DNA of 64,000 bases. Origin: Primula veris (Eukaryota; Streptophyta; Magnoliopsida; Ericales; Primulaceae). Shown here one piece after another: positions 38,901 to 52,997 of this stretch; position 1 is the stretch's first letter, and the number at the start of each line of letters is the position of its first letter. The notes below the pieces were generated by a model. It was given only the letters and a program-made list of their open reading frames with translations, was not told where the DNA came from and searched no databases. Position numbers and translations under genes: made by a program. The stretch lies in the NCBI GenBank assembly GCA_963682055.1, contig OY821748.1, positions 31,336,661-31,400,660 on the forward strand, given 5' to 3'.

Positions 38901-41790
38901 TAAATTGACATTTTCTTTCATGGATTTATGGCGTATATTACACGATTTTTACTGTTTTTCGTTTCTATTTTTTTTTGCATGATTTTGTGACCTATATAGC
39001 ACACACTTTTATGAAAATTTATTATTGTCATTTTATTACTTAGATTTATGGCTTATAGTACATTGTTTTTCGCATTTTTTGTTTCTGCTATTTTTTACAA
39101 GATTTTTTGGCATTTAGCACACGCTTTTATTGATATTCTATATTGTCATTTTATTTCTTGGATTTATGGCTTATAGTACACTATTTTTACCGTTTTTTAT
39201 TACGGCATGTTTTTGCTTGATTTTGTGAACTATATAACACAGTTTTATCGAGATTTTACATCGACATTTTATTTCTTGGATTTATGGCTGTACCCGGTTT
39301 TTATGGTTTTTCGTTTCAACCCTTTTTTACTTGATTTTATGACCTATAGCAAATTCTTTTATTGAGATGTGAAATTGTCCTTCTATTTCTTACATTTATG
39401 ACTTATAGTACATGGTTTTTATCGTTTTTCGTTTCAGCCATTTTTTACTTGATTTTGTGGCCTATCGCAAATGCTTTTATTGAGATTTCAAATTGTCCTT
39501 TTATTTCTTGGATTTATGGCCTATTGTACTCGGTTTTTACTGTTTTTCATTTCTACCAATTTTCGCATGATTTTATGACCTATAATAGCACACACTTTTA
39601 TTGAGATTTTTTATTGTCAATTTATTACTTGGATTTATGACCTATAGTACATGATTTTTACCATTTTTCATCAGTGCCTTTTTTCATGATTTTGTGGCCT
39701 ATAGCACACGCTTTTATTGGAATTTGAAATTGTCCTTTTCTTTCTTGGATTTATGGCCTATAGTGCAAGGTTTTTACCGTTCTTCATTTTCTCCCTTTTT
39801 TCCCATGATTTTGTGGCCTATAGCACACTCTTTTATTGAGATTTTAAATTGTCCTTTTCTTTTTTGGATTTATGGACTATAATGCAAGATTTTTACCTTT
39901 TTCGTTTCCTCCCTTTTTTGTATGATTTTGTGGCCTATAGCACATGCTTTTATTGAGATTTTATATTGTGTTTTTCTTTTTTTTGATTTATGGCCTATAG
40001 TATTTGGTTTTTTACGTTTTTCCTTTCTACCTTTTTTCATGAGTTTGTGGCATACAATACATGCTTTTATTGGGATTTTAAATTGCCATTTTCTTTCTTG
40101 GATTTATGGCCTATAGTGCAAGATTTTTACCGTTTTTCGTTTCCTCTCTTTTTTGCATGATTTTGTGGTCTATAGCACACGCTATTATTTAGATTTATAT
40201 TGTGTTTATCTTTTTTGGATATTTAGCCTATAGTACACGCTTTTTGTTCTTTTTCGTCTACGCCATTTAGTGCATGGTTTTGTTGCCTATAGAACACGCT
40301 TTTCTTAATATTTAACATTGTCATTTATTTCTTAGATTTATGGCTTAGCGTACATGATTTTTACTGTTTTTCGTTTATTCCCTTTTTTTGCATTATTTTA
40401 TGGCCCACGCTTTTATTGAGATTTTATATTGTCTTTTTCTTTTTTGAATTTATGGCATATAGTGCTAGGTTTTTACCGTTTTTCGTTTCCTCCCTTTTTT
40501 GCATGATTTTGTGGCCTACCACACGCTTTTATTGAAATTTTATATTGTGTTTTTCTTTTTTGAATATATGGCCTATAGTACATGCTTTTTGGTATTTTTT
40601 GTTTATGCACTTTTTTGCATGATTTTATGGCCTATAGCACACGCTTTTATTAATTGTCATTATTTTTCCTCGATATATGCCGTATTACACGCTTTTTACT
40701 GTTTTTCGTTTCTACCTTTTTTTGCATGATTTTGTGACCTATAGCACACGCTTTTATGAAGATTTATTATTGTCATTTTATTACTTGGATTTATGGATTA
40801 TAGTACACCGTTTTTGGCATTTTTAGTTTCTACCATTTTTTCCATGATTTTGTGGCCTATAGCACACACTTTTATTGATATTTTACATTGTAATTTTATT
40901 TCTTAGATTTATGGTTTATAGGACACGGTTTTTACCATTTTTTGTTTCAGCCCTTTTTTACTTGAATTTGTGGGCAATTTTTATTGAGATTTCAAATTGT
41001 CCTTCTGTTTCTTGGATTTATGGCCTATAGTAGTCGGTTTTTACTGTTTTTTGTTTTTACCAATTTTTGAATAATTTTGTGGCCTAGCACACGCTCTAAT
41101 TGACATTTTTTATTATCAATTTATAACTTGGATTTATGGCTTATAGTACATGCTTTTTAACATTTTTCCTTTATGCCTTTTTACATGATTTTACGGCTTA
41201 CAACACACGCTTTTATTGAGATTTTAAATTGCCCCTTTCTTTCTTGGATTTACGGCCTATAGTGCAAGGTTTTTACCATTTTTCGTTTCCTCCCTTTTTT
41301 GCATGATTTTGTGGCCTATAGCTCACGCTTTTATTGAGATTTTATATTGTGTTTTTGATTTTTGAATATATGGCATATAGTATACGTTTTTTGTCATTTT
41401 TCATTTATGCCATTTTGTGCATGATTTATTGAATATAGCACATGCTTTTCCTGATATTTGACATTGTAATTTATTTCTTGGATTTATGGCTTATCGTACA
41501 CTATTTTTACTGTTTTTTGTTTATGCCATTTTTTGCATTATTTTATGGCCTATATCACACACTTTTATTGAGATTTTAAATTGTCCATTTCTATTGTGGA
41601 TTTATGACGTATAATACACGGTTTTTACTGTTTTTCGTTTCTACCCTTTTTGCATGATTTCATGACCTATAGCACACGCTTTAATGAAGATTTATTATTG
41701 TCGTTTTATTACTTGGATTTATGGCTTATAGTACACCATTTTTGGCATTTTTGTTTATGCCATTTTTTGCATGATTTTATGGCCTTTCTT

Positions 41791-41947
41791 GGATGGGAGG
41801 GCGATCCTCCCGGTAAACTGACCGTACCCCAAACCGACACAGGTGAACAAGTAGAGTATACTAGGGCGCTTGAGAGAACCATGTCGAAGGAACTCGGAAA
41901 AATGACCCCGTAACTTCGGGAGAAGGGGTGCTCTCCTATCTTTTGAT
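41791..41947 (+). pseudogene. Organellar LSU rRNA fragment, copy 2 (mitochondrial rrn26-like)
   Basis: Same internal LSU rRNA piece and same satellite junction as at 2541, with GCGCTTGAGAGAACCATGTC and AACTTCGGGAGAAGGGGTGC intact. It appears the best preserved of the four copies. Followed immediately by telomere-like DNA. Confidence 0.85.
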
Positions 41948-42265
41948 TTAGGTTTTAGGGTTTTAGTGTTTTAGGGTTTGGGGTTTAGGGTTTTAGGGTT
42001 TTAGGGTTTTGGGGTCTTAGGGTTTCGGGGCTTTAGGGTTTTACGGTTTTAGTGTTTCAGGGTTTCGGGGTTTAGGGTTTAGGTTTTAGGGTTTAGGGTT
42101 TAGGGTTTCGGGGTTCGGGTTTCGGGTTTCAGGTTTATGGTTTTATGCTTTTAGGGTTTTAGGGTTTAGGGTTTCGGGTTTCGGGTTTTGGTTTTCGGGT
42201 TTAGGGTTTATTGAGATTTTAGGATTTTGGGGTTTTTGGGTTTAGGGTTTTGGGGTTTTTGTGTT
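41948..42265 (+). repeat. Interstitial telomere-like block 2
   Basis: Degenerate TTTAGGG/TTTCGGG/TTTTGGGG repeats, about 318 bp, again with an embedded TTTATTGAGATTTTAGG piece (about 42208). It returns to satellite at GTTTTTACAGTTTTTTG. Shorter than block 1, with a different order of variants. Confidence 0.9.
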
Positions 42266-42559
42266 TTTACAGTTTTTTGTTTCCTCCTCTTTTTGCATGA
42301 TTTTGTGGCTCACTTTTATTAAGATTTTATATTGTGTTTTTCTTTTTTCGATTTATGGTCTATAGTGCAAGGTTTTTACCGTTTTTCGTTTCCTCCTTTT
42401 TTTGCCTGATTTTGTGGCCTATAGCACACGCTTTTATTGAGATTTTATATTGTGTTTTTCTTCTTTGGATTTATGGCCTTTAGTGCAAGATTTATACCGT
42501 TTTTCGTTTCCTCCCTTTTTTGCATTATTTTGTGGCCTATATAGCACACATTTTTACCA

Positions 42560-42932
42560 TTTTTTGCATGAACAAAATCATGCAAAAAAGGGAGGAAACG
42601 AAAAAGGCAAAAATCTTGCATTATAGGCCATAAATCCAAAAAAGAAAAGGACAATTTAAAATCTCAATAAAAGAGTGTGCTATAGGCCACAAAATCAGGC
42701 AAAAAAGGGAGAAAATGAAGAACGGTAAAAACCTTGCACTCTAGGCCATAAATCCAAGAAAGAAAAGGACAATTTAAAATCTCAATAAAAGCATGTCCTA
42801 TAGGCCAAAAAATCATGAAAAAAAGGCACTAATGAAAAACGGTAAAAACCATGTACTATAGGTCATACATCCAAGTAATAAATTGACAATAAAAAAGTAT
42901 GTATAAACGAAAAATGCCAAAAACGATTTACT
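42560..42932 (-). repeat. Micro-inversion within the satellite, bounded by a hairpin
   Basis: About 360 bp are A-rich, that is inverted, between + arrays. The left boundary is a perfect 12-bp inverted repeat, TTTTTTGCATGA (42560-42571) and TCATGCAAAAAA (42578-42589), around the 6-nt loop ACAAAA. The right boundary, near 42932, falls at ACTATAGCACACG, where the self-complementary CTATAG fits both orientations. The inverted content corresponds to 3545-3910 of the left array, while the flanks match about 3370 and 3930, so this is an in-place inversion with some loss. Confidence 0.8.
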
Positions 42933-45248
42933 ATAGCACACGCTTTTATTGAGATTTTATATTGTGTTTTTCTTTTTTTTTGATTTATGGCTTATAGTGC
43001 AAGGTTTTTACCGTTTTTCGTTTCCTTCCTTTTTTGCATGATTTTGTGCCCTATAGCACACACTTTTATTGAGATTTTATATTGTGTTTTTTATTTTTTG
43101 GATATATGGCCTATAGTACACCGTTTATGGCAATTTTCGTTTATGCCATTTTTTGCATGATTTTGTGGTCGCACATGCTTTTATTGATATTTTACATTGT
43201 CATTTTATTTCTTGGATTTACGGTGCATGGCTTTTACCGTTTTTCGTTTCTGTATTTTTTTGCATGATTTTGTGGACTATATATAACACACTTTTATCGA
43301 GATTTTACATCGACATTTTATTTCTTGAATTATGGCTTAGTACACGGTTTTTATCGTTTTTCGTTAAAGCTCTTTTTTACTTGATTTTGTGGCCTATAGC
43401 GAAAGCTTTTATTGAGATCTCAAATTGTCCTTTTATTTCTTGGATATATGACCCATAGTACTCGGTTTTTACCATTTTTCGTTTTTACCAATTTTTGCAT
43501 AATTTTGTGACCTATAGTACACGCTTGAATTGACATTTTTTATTGTCAATTTATTACTAGGATTTATGGTTTATAGTACTTGGTTTTTAACGTTTTTCCT
43601 TTATGCCTTTTTTCATGAGTTTGTGTCCTACAACACACACTTTTATTGGGATTTTAAATTGCCATTTTCGTTTCCTGTTTGTGTCCTGCAAGATTTTTAC
43701 CGTTTTTCGTTTCCTCCCTTTTTTGCATGATTTTGTGGCCTATAGCACACGCTATTATTGAGATTTATATTATGTTTATCTTTTTGGATATATGGCCTAT
43801 AGTACACACTTTTTCTCATTTTTCGTTTATGCCATTTAGTGCATGATTTTGTTGCCTATAGAACACGCTTTTTCTGGATATTTAACATTGACATTTATTT
43901 CTAGGATTTATGGCTTATCGTACACGGTTTTTACTGTTTTTCGTTTATGCCCTTTTTTTGCATTATTTTATGGCCCACGTTTTTATTGAGATTTTATTTT
44001 GTGTTTTTCTTTTTTGAATTTATGGCATATAGTGCTAGATTTTTACCGTTTTTCGTTTCCTCCCTGTTTTGAATGACTTTGTGGCCTATAGCACACGCTT
44101 TTATTGAAATTTTATATTGTGTTTTTCTTTTTTGGATATATGGCCTATAGTATATGCTTTTTGGTATTTTTCGTTTATGCCCTTTTTTGCATGATTTTAT
44201 GGCCTATAGCACACGCTTTTATTGAGATTAATTGTAATTTTTTTTCGTGGATTTATGCCGTATTACACGATTTTTACTGTTTTTCGTTTCTACCTTTTTT
44301 TGCATGATTTTATGACCTATAGCACACGCTTTTATGAAGATTTATTATTGTCATTTTATTTCTTGGATTTATGGTTTATAGGACACGGTTTTTACCATTT
44401 TTTTTCAGCCCTTTTTTACTTGATTTTGTGGGCAAATGCTTTTATTGAAATTTCAAATTGTCCTTCTATTTTTTAGATTTATGGCCTATAGTACTCGGTT
44501 TTTACTGTTTTTCATTTTTACCAATTTTTGCATAAATTTGTGGCATAGCACACGCTATAATTGACATTTTTTATTGTCAATTTATAACTTGGATTTATGG
44601 CTTATAGTACATGCTTTTTAACATTTTTCCTTTCTGCCTTTTTACATGATTTTGTGGCTTACAACACACACTTTTATTGAGATTTTAAATTGCCATTTTC
44701 TTTCTTGGATTTATGGCCTATAGTGCAGGGTTTTTACCGTTTTTGTTTCCTCCCTTTTTTGCATGATTTTGTGGCCTATACTCACACTTTTATTGAGATT
44801 TTATATTGTGTTTTTCATTTTTGAATATATGGCATATAGTATACGTTTTTTGTCATTTTTCGTTTATGCCATTTTGTGCATGATTTATTGCATATAGCAC
44901 ACACTTTTCCTGATATTTGACATTGTAATTTATTTCTTGGATTTATGGCTTATCGTACGCTATTTTTACTGTTTTTTGTTTATGCCATTTTTTGCATTAT
45001 TTTATGGCCTATAGCACACACTTTTATTGAGATTTTAAATTGTCCATTTCTATCGTGGATTTATGACGTAATACACGGTTTTTACTATTTTTTGTTTCTA
45101 CCCTTTTTGCATGATTTCGTGACCTATAGCACACGCTTTTTTGAAGATTTATTATTGTCATTTTATTACTTGGATTTATGGCTTATCGTACACCGTTTTT
45201 GGCATTTTTTGTTTATGCCATTTTTTGCATGATTTTATGGCCTTTCTT

Positions 45249-45406
45249 GGATGGGTGGGCGATCCTCCCGGTGAACTGACCGTACCCAAAACCGACACAG
45301 GTGAACAAGTAGAGAATACTAGGGCTCTTGAGAGAACCATGTCGAAGGAACTCGACAAAATGACCCCGTAACTTCGGGAGAAGGGGTGCTCTCTTATATT
45401 TTGATT
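45249..45406 (+). pseudogene. Organellar LSU rRNA fragment, copy 3 (mitochondrial rrn26-like)
   Basis: Same piece as copies 1 and 2, with private changes: ATGGGTGGGCGATC, GTACCCAAAACCGACAC, GAGAATACTAGGGCTC and CTCTTATATTTTG. Same upstream satellite junction (ATTTTATGGCC) and telomere-like DNA downstream. Confidence 0.85.
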
Positions 45407-45870
45407 TAGGTTTAAGGGTTTTAGTGTTTTCGGGTTTGGGGTTTAGGGTTTTAGGGTTTTAGGGTGTTAAGGTTTCGGGGTTTTGGGGTATTAGGGTTTT
45501 ATGGTTTTAGGGTTTTGGGGTTTTGGGGTTTAGGGTTTAGTGTTTAGGGTTTAGGGTTTTGGGTTTAGGGTTTTGGGTTTAGGGTTTTGGGTTTAGGGTT
45601 TAGGGTTTGGGGTTTGGGGTTTGGGGTTTGGGGTTTAGGGTTTAGGGCTTAGGGTTTTGGGTTTAGGTTTTAGGGTTTAGGGTTTCGGGTTTAGGGTTTA
45701 GGGTTTCGGGTTTCGGGGTTTTAGGGTTTTAGGGTTTCGGGGTTTTAGGGTTTCGGGGTTTTTAGGGTTTAGGGTTTTGGGTTTTAGGCTTAGGGTTTTA
45801 GGGTTTCAGGTTTCAGGTTTCGGGTTTCGGTTTTTGGTTTTCGGGTTTAGGATTTCGGGTTTAGGGTTTA
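45407..45870 (+). repeat. Interstitial telomere-like block 3
   Basis: About 464 bp, the longest of the four. Contains several short runs of TTTAGGG and a local GGGGTTT run near 45608-45645. It ends in GGGTTTATTGAGATTTTATAG, joining satellite through the shared TTTATTGAGATTTTA. Confidence 0.9.
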
Positions 45871-47011
45871 TTGAGATTTTATAGTACTTGGTTTTTAACG
45901 TTTTTCCTTTATGCGTTTTTTCATGAGTTTGTGGCCTATACAAAAAATGGCATAAACGAAAATTGCCAAAAACGGTGTACTATAGGCCATATATCAAAAA
46001 AAGAAAAAACACAATATAAAATCTCAATAAAAGTGTGTGCTATAGGGCATAAAATCATGCAAAAAAGGAAGGAAACGAAAAAGGGTAAAACCTTGCACTA
46101 TAGGCCATAAATCAAAAAAAAAGAAAGACACAATATAAAATCTCAATAAAAGCGTGTGCTATATGCCACAAAATCATGCAAAAAAGGGAGGAAACGAAAA
46201 AGGCAAAAATCTTGCATTATAGGCCATAAATCCAAAAAAGAAAAGGACAATTTAAAATCTCAATAAAAGAGTGTGCTATAGGCCACAAAATCAGGCAAAA
46301 AAGGGAGAAAATGAAGAACGGTAAAAACCTTGCACTATAAGCCATAAATCCAAGAAAGAAAAGGACAATTTAAAATCTCAATAAAAGTGTGTGCTGTAGG
46401 CCAAAAAATCATGAAAAAAAGGCACTAATGAAAAACGGTAAAAACCATATACTATAGGTCATAAATCCAAGTAATAAATTGACAATAAAAAAGCATGTGC
46501 CACAAAATCATGCAAAAAATGGTATAAACGAAAAATGCCAAAAACGATATACTATAATCCATAAATCCAAGTAATAAAATGACAATAATAAACCTTCATA
46601 AAAGCGTGTGCTATAGGTCACAAAATCATGCATAAATGGTAGAAACGAAAAACAGTAAAAATCTTGTACTACGGCATAAATCCACAAAAAAAAATTATAA
46701 TTTAAAATCTCAATAAAAATGTGTGCTATATAGGCCACAAAATCATACAAAAAAGGGAGGAAACGAAAAACGGTATAAATCTTGCACTAAAAGCCATAAA
46801 TCCAAAGAAGAAAAACACAATATAAAATCTCAATAAAAGCGTGTGCTATAGGCCACAAAATCAGGCAAAAAAAGGAGGAAACGAAAAACGGTAAAAACCT
46901 TGCACTATAGACCATAAATCGAAAAAAGAAAAACACAATATAAAATCTTAACAAAAGTGAGCCACAAAATCATGCAAAAAGAGGAGGAAACGAAAAACTG
47001 TAAAACCTGCC

Positions 47012-47338
47012 CTAGAGCCTAAACCCTAAACCCTAAAACCTAAAACCCAAAAATCTCAATAAACCCTAAACCCGAAACCCTAAACCCGAAACCCTAAACC
47101 CGAAAACCAAAACCTGAAACCCGAAACCCTAAAACCCTAAAACCAAAAACCTGAAACCCGAAACCCAAACCCCAAAACCCTAAACCCTAAAAGCCTGAAA
47201 CCCCGAAACACTAAAACCGTAAAACCCTAAAGCCCCGAAACCCCGAAACCCTAAGACCCCGAAACCCTAAAAACCCTAAAACCCTAAAACCCTAAACCCT
47301 AAACCCCAAACCCTAAAACACTAAAACCCTAAAACCTA
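47012..47338 (-). repeat. Interstitial telomere-like block 4, inverted
   Basis: CCCTAAA/CCCGAAA/CCCCGAAA variants, the reverse strand of blocks 1-3, with the same satellite insert in reverse (AAAATCTCAATAAACCC, about 47048). Lies on the correct side of its rRNA fragment once inverted. Confidence 0.9.
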
Positions 47339-47498
47339 AATCAAAAGATAGGAGAGCACCCCTTCTCCCGAAGTTACGGGGTCATTTTTCCGAGTTCCTT
47401 CGACATGGTTCTCTCAAGCGCCGTAGTATACTCTACTTGTTCACCTCTATCGGTTTGGGGTACGGTCAGTTTACCGGGATGATCACCCTCCCATCCAA
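47339..47498 (-). pseudogene. Organellar LSU rRNA fragment, copy 4, inverted
   Basis: On the minus strand the same LSU rRNA piece with private changes (GATAGAGGTGAACAAG and TATACTACGGCGCTTGAG). It shares its order with copies 1-3: satellite, rRNA, telomere-like, satellite. It therefore moved as part of the whole module. Confidence 0.85.
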
Positions 47499-50400
47499 GA
47501 AAGGCCATAAAATCATGCAAAAAATGGCATAAACAAAAAATGCCAAAAATGGTGTACTATAAGCCATTAATCCAAGTAATAAAATGACAATAATAAATCT
47601 TCATAAAAGCGTGTGCTATAGGTCATGAAATCATGCAAAAAGGGTAGAAACGAAAAACAGTAAAAACCGTGTAATATACGTCATAAATGCACAATATAAA
47701 GGGACAATTTAAAATCTCAATAAAAGTGTGTGCTATAGGCAACAAAATCATGAAAAAATGGCATAAAAAAAAAGTAAAAACAGTGTACGATAAGCCATAA
47801 ATCCAAGAAATAAATTACAATGTCAAATATCAGGAAAAGCATGTGCTATATGCAATAAATCATGCACTAAATGGCATAAATGAAAAATGACAAAAAACGT
47901 ATACTATATGCCATATATTCAAAAATGAAAAACACAATATAAAATCTCAATAAAAGCGTGAGCTATAGGCCACAAAATCATGCAAAAAAGAAAGGAAAGG
48001 AAAAACGGTAAAAACCTTGCACTATATGCCATAAATCCAAGAAAGAAAAGGGCAATTTAAAATCTCAATAAAAGCGTGTGTTGTAAGCCGTAAAATCATG
48101 TAAAAAGGCAGAAAGGAAAAACGTTAAAAAGCATCTACTATAAACCATAAATCCAAGTTATAAATTGACAATAAAAAATGTCAATTAGAGCGTGTGCTAG
48201 GCCACAAAATTATGTAAAAATTGGTAAAAACAAAAAACAGTAAAAACCGAGTACCTATAGGCCATAAATCCAAGAATTAGAAGGACACTTTGAAATCTCA
48301 ATAAAAATTGCCCACAAATTCAAGTAAAAAAGGGCTGAAACAAAAAAAGATAAAAACCGTGTCCTATAAACCATAAATATAAGAAATAAAATGACAATGT
48401 AAAATATCAATAAAAGTGTGTGCTATAGGCCACAAAATCATGGAAAAAATGGTAGAAACTAAAAATGCCAAAAACGGTGTACTATAATCCATAAATCCAA
48501 GTAATAAAATGACAATAATAAATCTTCATAAAAGCGTGTGCTATAGGTCACAAAATCATGCAAAAAAAGGTAGAAACGAAAAACAGTAAAAAGCGTGTAA
48601 TACGGCATATATCCACGAAAAAAATGACAATTAATCTCAATAAAAGCGTATGCTATAGGCCATAAAATCATGCAAAAAAGTACATAAACGAAAAATACCA
48701 AAAAGCATGTACTATAGGCCATATATCCAAAAAAAAAAACACATTATAAAATTTCAATAAAAGCGTGTGCTAGGCCACAAAATCATGCAAAAAAGGGAGG
48801 AAAAGAAAAACGGTAAAAACCTAGCACTATATGCCATAAATTCAAAAAAGAAAAAGACAATATAAAATCTCAATAAAAGCGTGGGCCATAAAATAATGAA
48901 AAAAAAGGGCATAAACGAAAAACACTAAAAACCGTGTACGCTAAGCCATAAATCTAAGAAATAAATGACAATGTTAAATATTAAGAAAAGCATGTTCTAT
49001 AGGCAACAAAACCATGCACTAAATGGCATAAACGAAAAAGAACAAAAAGCGTGTACTATATGCCATATATCCAAAAAGGATAAACACAATATAAATCTCA
49101 ATAATAGCGTGTGCTATAGGCCACAAAATCATGCAAAAAATGAATGAAACGAAAAACGCTAAAAATCTTGCACTATAAGCCATAAATCCAAGAAAGAAAA
49201 TGGCAATTTAAAATCCCAATAAAAGCGTGTGTTGTAGGCTACAAACTCATGAAAAAAGGCATAAAGGAAAAACGTTAAAAACCAAGTACTATAAACAATA
49301 AATCCAAGTAATAAATTGACAATAAAAAATGTCAATTCAAGGGTGTACTACATGTCACAAAATTATGCAAAAATTGGTAAAAACGAAAAATTTGAGATCT
49401 CAATAAAAGCTTCCGCTATAGGCCACAAAATCAAGTAAAAAAAGGCTTAAAAGAAAAACGATAAAAACCGTGTACTATAAGCCATAATTTAAGAAATAAA
49501 ATGTCGATGTAAAATCTCGATAAAAGTGTGTTATATAGTCCACAAAATTATGCAAAAAAATGCAGAAACGAAAAACGGTAAAAGCCATGTACCATAAATC
49601 CAAGAAATAAAATGACAATGTAAAATATCAATAAAAGCATGTGCGACCACAAAATCATGCAAAAAATGGCATAAACGAAAATTGCCAAAAATGGTGTACT
49701 ATAGGCCATATATCCAAAAGAGAAAAAACACAATATAAAATCTCAATAAAAGTATGTGCCATAGGGAACAAAATCATGCAAAAAAGGAAGGAAATGAAAA
49801 ACGGTAAAAACCTTGCACTATAGGCCATAAATCAAAAAAAAAGAAAAACACAATATAAAATCTCAATAAAAGCGTGTGCTATATAGGCCAAAAATCATGC
49901 AAAAAAGGAGGAAACGAAAAAGGCAAAAACCTTGCATTGTAGGCCATAAATCCAAAAAAGAAAAGGACAATTTAAAATCTCAATAAAAGAGTGTGCTATG
50001 GGCCACAAAATCATGCAAAAAAGGGAGAAAACGAAAAACGGTAAAAACCTCACACCATAGGCCATAAATCCAAGAAATAAAAGGGCAATTTAAAATCTCA
50101 ATACAAGCGTGTGCTATAGGCCACAAAATCATGAAAAAAGCAGAAAGGAAAGACGTTAAAAACCATGTACTATAAACCATAAATCCATGTAATAAATTGA
50201 GAATAAAAAATATCAATTAAAGCGTGTGCTGGCCACAAAATTATACGAAAATTGGTAGAAACAAAAAAGTAAAAACCGAGTACTATAGGCCATAAATCCA
50301 AGAAATAAAAGGACAATTTGAAATCTCAATAAAATCATTTGCTATAGGCCACAAAATCAAGTAAAAAAGGGCTGAAACGAAAAAGGATAAAAACCGTGTA

Positions 50401-52997
50401 ACATAGGACCATAAATCTAAGAAATAAAATTTCGATGTAAAATCTCGATAAAAATGTTTGATATATAGTCTACAAAATCATGCAAAAAAATGCAATAACC
50501 AAAAACGGTAGAAACCGTGTCCTATAAGCCATAAATCCAAGAAATAAAATGACAATGTAAAATATCCATAAAAGCGTGTGCTATAGGCCACAAAATAATG
50601 CAAAAAAGGGCATAAACGAAAAGCAGTAAAAACCGTGTACTATAAGCCATAAATCCAAGTAATAAATTGACAATAAAAAAACTCAATTAAAGTGTGTGCT
50701 ATAAGCCACAAAATTATGCGAAAATTGGTAGAAACGAAAAAAGTAAAAACCGAGTAATATAGGCCATAAATCCAAGAAATAAAAGGACAATTTGAAATCT
50801 CAATAAAAGCATTCGCTATAGGCCACAAAATCAAGTAAAAAAGGGCAGAAACGAAAAACGATAAAAGTACTCTACTATAAACCATAAATCTAAGAAATAA
50901 AATGTCGATGTAAAATGTCGATAAAAATGTGTGATATATAGTCTACAAAATTAGGCAAAAAAATGCAGTTACCAAAAACGGTAGAAATCGTGTCCTATAA
51001 GCCATAAATCCAAGAAATAAAATGACAATGTAAAATATCCATAAAAGCGTGTGCTATAGGCCACAAAATCATGCGAAAATTGGTAGAAACGAAAAACAGT
51101 AGAAACCGAGTAATATAGGCCGTAAATCCAAGGAATAAAAGGACAATTTGAAATCTCAATAAAAGCATCTGCGATAGGCCACGAAATCAAGTAAAAAATG
51201 GCTAAAACAAAAAATGATAAAAACCGTGTACTATAAACCATAAATCCAAGAAATAGAAGGACAATTTGAAATCTCAATAAAAATATATCCTATGGGCCAT
51301 AAAATCAAGTGAAAAAGGGCTGAAACGAAAAACCATAAAAAGCGTGTAATATAAGACATAATTCAAAGAAATAAAATGTCGATGTAAAATCTCGATAAAT
51401 GTGCGTTATATAGTTCACAAAAGCATGCAAAAAAATGCCGTAAAAAAAAAAGAGGTAAAAACCGTGTCCTATAAGCCATAAATCCAAGTAATAAAATGAC
51501 AATGTAGAATATTCAAAAAAGTGTGTGCAATAGGTCACAAAATCATGCAAAAAAGGATATAAATGAAAAACAGTAAAAACCGTGTACTATACTCCATAAA
51601 TCCACGAAAGAAAAGGACAATTTAAAATCTCATTAAAAGCGTGTGCTATATAGGTCACAAAATCATGCAAAAAAGAGCATAAAAGAAAAACAGTAAAAAG
51701 CGTATATGATAAGCCATAAATCCAAGAAATAAATGAAAATGTCAAATATCAAGAAAAGTGTGTGCTATAGGCAACAAAATCATGCACTAAATGGCATAAA
51801 CGAAAAATGACAAAAAGCGTGTACTATATACCATATATTCCAAAAAGAAAAACACAATATAAAATCTCAATAAAAGCATTTGCTATAGGCCACAAAACCA
51901 TGCAAAAAATGGAGGAAACGAAAAACAGTAAAAACCTTGCACTATAGGCCATAAATCCAAGAAAGAAAAGTGCAATTTAAAATTTCAATAAAAGCATTTG
52001 CTATAGGCCAAAAAATCAAGTAAAAAAGGGCTGAAACGAAAAACGATAAAAACTGTGTATTATAATCCATAAATCCAAAAAATAAAATATCGATGTAAAA
52101 TCTAGATAAAAGGGTGTTATATAGTCTACAAAATCATGCAAAAACATGCAGTAACAAAAAAAAACCATGTCCTATAACCCTTAAATCCAAGAAATAAAAT
52201 GAGATTGTAAAATATCAATACAAGCATGTGCTATATGCCACAAAATCATACAAAAAATGGTAGAAACGAAAAATGCCAAAAATGGTGTACTATAATCAAT
52301 AAATCCAAGTAATAAAATGACAATAATAAATCTTCATAAAATCGTGTGGTATAGGTCACAAAATCATGCAAAAAACGGTAGAAACGAAAAACAGTAAAAA
52401 TCGTGTACTACGACATAAATCCACAAAAAAAATGACAATTTAAAATCCCAATAAAAGCGTGTGCTATATGCCGCAAAATTATGCAAAAAAGGGCATAAAC
52501 TAAAAACAGTAAAAACCGTTTACTATAAGCCATAAATCGAAGAAATAAATGACAATGTCAAATATCAAGAAAAGCGTGTGCTATAGACAACAAAATCATG
52601 CACAAAATGACATAAACGAAAAATGCCAAAAAGCATGTACCATATACCCAAAAAAGAAAAACACAATATAAATCCAAAAAAGAAAAGGACAATTTAAAAT
52701 CTCAATAAAAGAGCGTGCTATAGGCCACAAAATCAGGCAAAAAAGGGAGAAAATGAAGAAGGTAAAAACCTTGCACTATAGGCCATAAATGCAATAAAGA
52801 AAAGGACAATTTAAAATCTCAATAAAAGCGTGTGGTATAGGCCAAAAAATAATGAAAAAAGGCACTAATGAAAAACGGTAAAACCCATGTACTATAGGTC
52901 ATAAATCCAAGTAATAAATTGACAATAAAAAAGCATGTGCCACAAAATCATGCAAAAAATGGTATAAACGAAAAATGCCAAAAACGATATACCATAG

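Larger units (their letters stand above)
45941..52997 (-). repeat. 7-kb inverted block of the satellite array
   Basis: A-rich, reversed satellite between GTGGCCTATA/CAAAAAATGG (about 45941) and CCATAGG/TCCTATATTACATGG (about 52997). Two parts are recognisable. 45941-50046 reversed matches 1 to about 4160 of the left array: positions pair at a constant sum of about 50,047 (224-406 with 49641-49823; 900-1082 with 48965-49147) up to the telomere-like block, then about 50,150. About 50100-52430 reversed matches about 29970-32300 at a constant sum of 82,402. So the block is a mosaic of two sources, inverted as one. Confidence 0.85.
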
